DNA of 64,000 bases from Microbacterium sp. LWO13-1.2 (lineage in GTDB: Bacteria; Actinomycetota; Actinomycetes; Actinomycetales; Microbacteriaceae): NCBI RefSeq assembly GCF_038397725.1, contig NZ_CP151634.1, positions 3,286,001 to 3,350,000 of the forward strand, written 5' to 3'. Under the pieces are notes generated by a model. That model was not told the origin of the DNA. It worked only from the letters and a program-made list of their open reading frames with translations, and ran no database searches. The stretch's first letter is position 1. Every line of letters starts with the position of its first letter. Shown here piece after piece: positions 62,660 through 64,000 of the stretch. A program made the position numbers and the translations under genes.

Positions 62660-64000
62660 TTACTCGGCAGACGCCTCAGCCGGAGCATCCTCAGCAGGTG
62701 CAGCATCCGCCGCAGGAGCCTCGTCGATGACGGGCTCGAGGGACAGCTTGCCGCGGTCGTCGATCTTCGTGATCTTCACGAGGATCTTCTGACCGACCGA
62801 GAGGACGTCGTCGACGTTCTCCACACGCTTGCCACCGGCGAGCTTGCGCACCTCGGTGACGTGGAGCAGGCCATCCTTGCCCGGAAGCAGGGAGACGAAC
62901 GCACCGAAGGTGGCGATCTTGACGACCGTACCCAGGAACTGCTCACCGATCTCGGGGTTGGTCGGGTTCGCGATCGCGTTGACCTGCGCACGCGCGGCCT
63001 CGGCCGACGGACCATCGGTCGCGCCGATGTAGACGGTGCCGTCCTCCTCGATGGAGATCTGCGCGCCGGTCTCGTCCTGGATCGCGTTGATCGTCTTGCC
63101 CTTCGGACCGATCAGCTCACCGATCTTGTCGACCGGGATCTGCACGCTGATGACGCGCGGCGCGGTGGGCGCCATCTCGTCAGGAGCGTCGATCGCGGAG
63201 TTCAGGACGTTGAGGATCGTCAGACGCGCATCGCGCGCCTGCGTCAGCGCACCGGCGAGAACAGACGTCGGGATGCCGTCGAGCTTCGTGTCGAGCTGGA
63301 TGGCGGTGATGAACTCACCGGTACCCGCGACCTTGAAGTCCATGTCACCGAGAGCGTCTTCCGCACCCAGGATGTCGGTCAGCGCCGCGTAGCGGGTCTC
63401 ACCGTCGACCTCGTCGGAGACGAGGCCCATGGCGATACCGGCGACGGGAGCGCGCAGCGGCACACCCGCGTTCAGCAGCGACAGAGTCGACGCGCAGACC
63501 GAGCCCATCGACGTCGAACCGTTGGAGCTGAGAGCCTCAGACACCTGACGGATCGCGTACGGGAACTCTTCGCGGCTGGGCAGCACCGGCACGAGGGCGC
63601 GCTCGGCGAGGAAGCCGTGCCCGATCTCGCGACGCTTCGGCGAACCGACTCGGCCGGTCTCACCGGTCGAGTAGGGCGGGAAGTTGTAGTGGTGCATGTA
63701 GCGCTTGCTCGTTGTCGGCGACAGCGAGTCGATCTGCTGCTCCATCTTGAGCATGTTCAGCGTGGTGACACCCATGATCTGGGTCTCGCCGCGCTGGAAG
63801 ATCGCGGAGCCGTGCACGCGCGGGATGACCTGCACCTCGGCGTCGAGCGGACGGATGTCCGCCAGACCGCGGCCGTCGATGCGGACGCTCTCGGTGAGGA
63901 TGCGCCCACGGACGATCTTCTTCGTGACCGACTTGTACGCGGCGGAGAACTCCAGCGGAGCCGCAGCAGGCAGGTTGCCGGCCTCGGTCGCCTCGATCAG
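62660..64000 (-). CDS. pnp: Polyribonucleotide nucleotidyltransferase, N-terminal part outside window
   Basis: 447 codons visible, open to the window edge. Second RNase PH core ([79 protein letters not shown]), then KH ([30 protein letters not shown]) and S1 ([28 protein letters not shown]) domains, and an Ala/Glu/Pro-rich tail. It degrades RNA phosphorolytically in the cytoplasm. Confidence 0.96.
   Translation of the reverse strand: MIEATEAGNLPAAAPLEFSAAYKSVTKKIVRGRILTESVRIDGRGLADIRPLDAEVQVIPRVHGSAIFQRGETQIMGVTTLNMLKMEQQIDSLSPTTSKRYMHHYNFPPYSTGETGRVGSPKRREIGHGFLAERALVPVLPSREEFPYAIRQVSEALSSNGSTSMGSVCASTLSLLNAGVPLRAPVAGIAMGLVSDEVDGETRYAALTDILGAEDALGDMDFKVAGTGEFITAIQLDTKLDGIPTSVLAGALTQARDARLTILNVLNSAIDAPDEMAPTAPRVISVQIPVDKIGELIGPKGKTINAIQDETGAQISIEEDGTVYIGATDGPSAEAARAQVNAIANPTNPEIGEQFLGTVVKIATFGAFVSLLPGKDGLLHVTEVRKLAGGKRVENVDDVLSVGQKILVKITKIDDRGKLSLEPVIDEAPAADAAPAEDAPAEASAE

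Overview
The window is high-GC DNA from an actinobacterium. Gene content and order suggest Microbacteriaceae, most likely Microbacterium: a serA/ilv block, clgR-DUF3046-recA-recX-miaB-miaA-dapF, ftsK-pgsA-cinA, thyA-folA, dapB/dapA and pnp. GTG starts are frequent and many neighbours overlap by 4 bp (ATGA/GTGA). No species call is possible by eye.

Layout. 1-5.6 kb: a drug-efflux pump with a divergent TetR gene, serA, and small membrane proteins. 5.6-11.7 kb: a fucosidase locus with two GH29 enzymes and a sugar ABC transporter (binding protein plus two permeases, no ATPase). The upstream regions of both transcription units carry the same 11-nt palindrome. 11.7-19.3 kb: otsA-otsB-ilvD-ilvB-ilvN-ilvC, all on the minus strand (trehalose and branched-chain amino-acid synthesis). 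19.3-31.2 kb: an MFS transporter, an aminotransferase, a CoA-transferase/thiolase operon with a divergent IclR gene, a MarR-MFS pair with an operator over its own start codon, tRNA-Lys, hisN and small lipoproteins.

31.2-37.1 kb is the accessory region: a decayed prophage or island inserted in the 3' end of ssrA (tmRNA). Repeated ssrA-end sequences bound it and an identical 18-nt repeat lies inside each end. It holds a frameshifted integrase tail, a tape-measure C-terminus abutting the start of what looks like a terminase small-subunit gene (large internal deletion), an Ntn-hydrolase-like phage protein, an HTH protein, two membrane-anchored proteins, and a protein with a TIR-like (CAP12/PF10137-type) domain joined to a small C-terminal domain. 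The last is the best candidate for an undescribed defence function.

37.2-64 kb is core genome: hflX, an RsmC-like methyltransferase, dapF, miaA, miaB, recX, recA (with a LexA-type box upstream), clgR, cinA, pgsA, ftsK, RNase J, dapA, folA, thyA, a thiol-redox trio, dapB and pnp (cut by the window end). One gene there, an aldo/keto-reductase-like protein at 61.4-62.4 kb, has lost all four catalytic residues of its family.

All calls are from reading the sequence and family knowledge; no database search was run.
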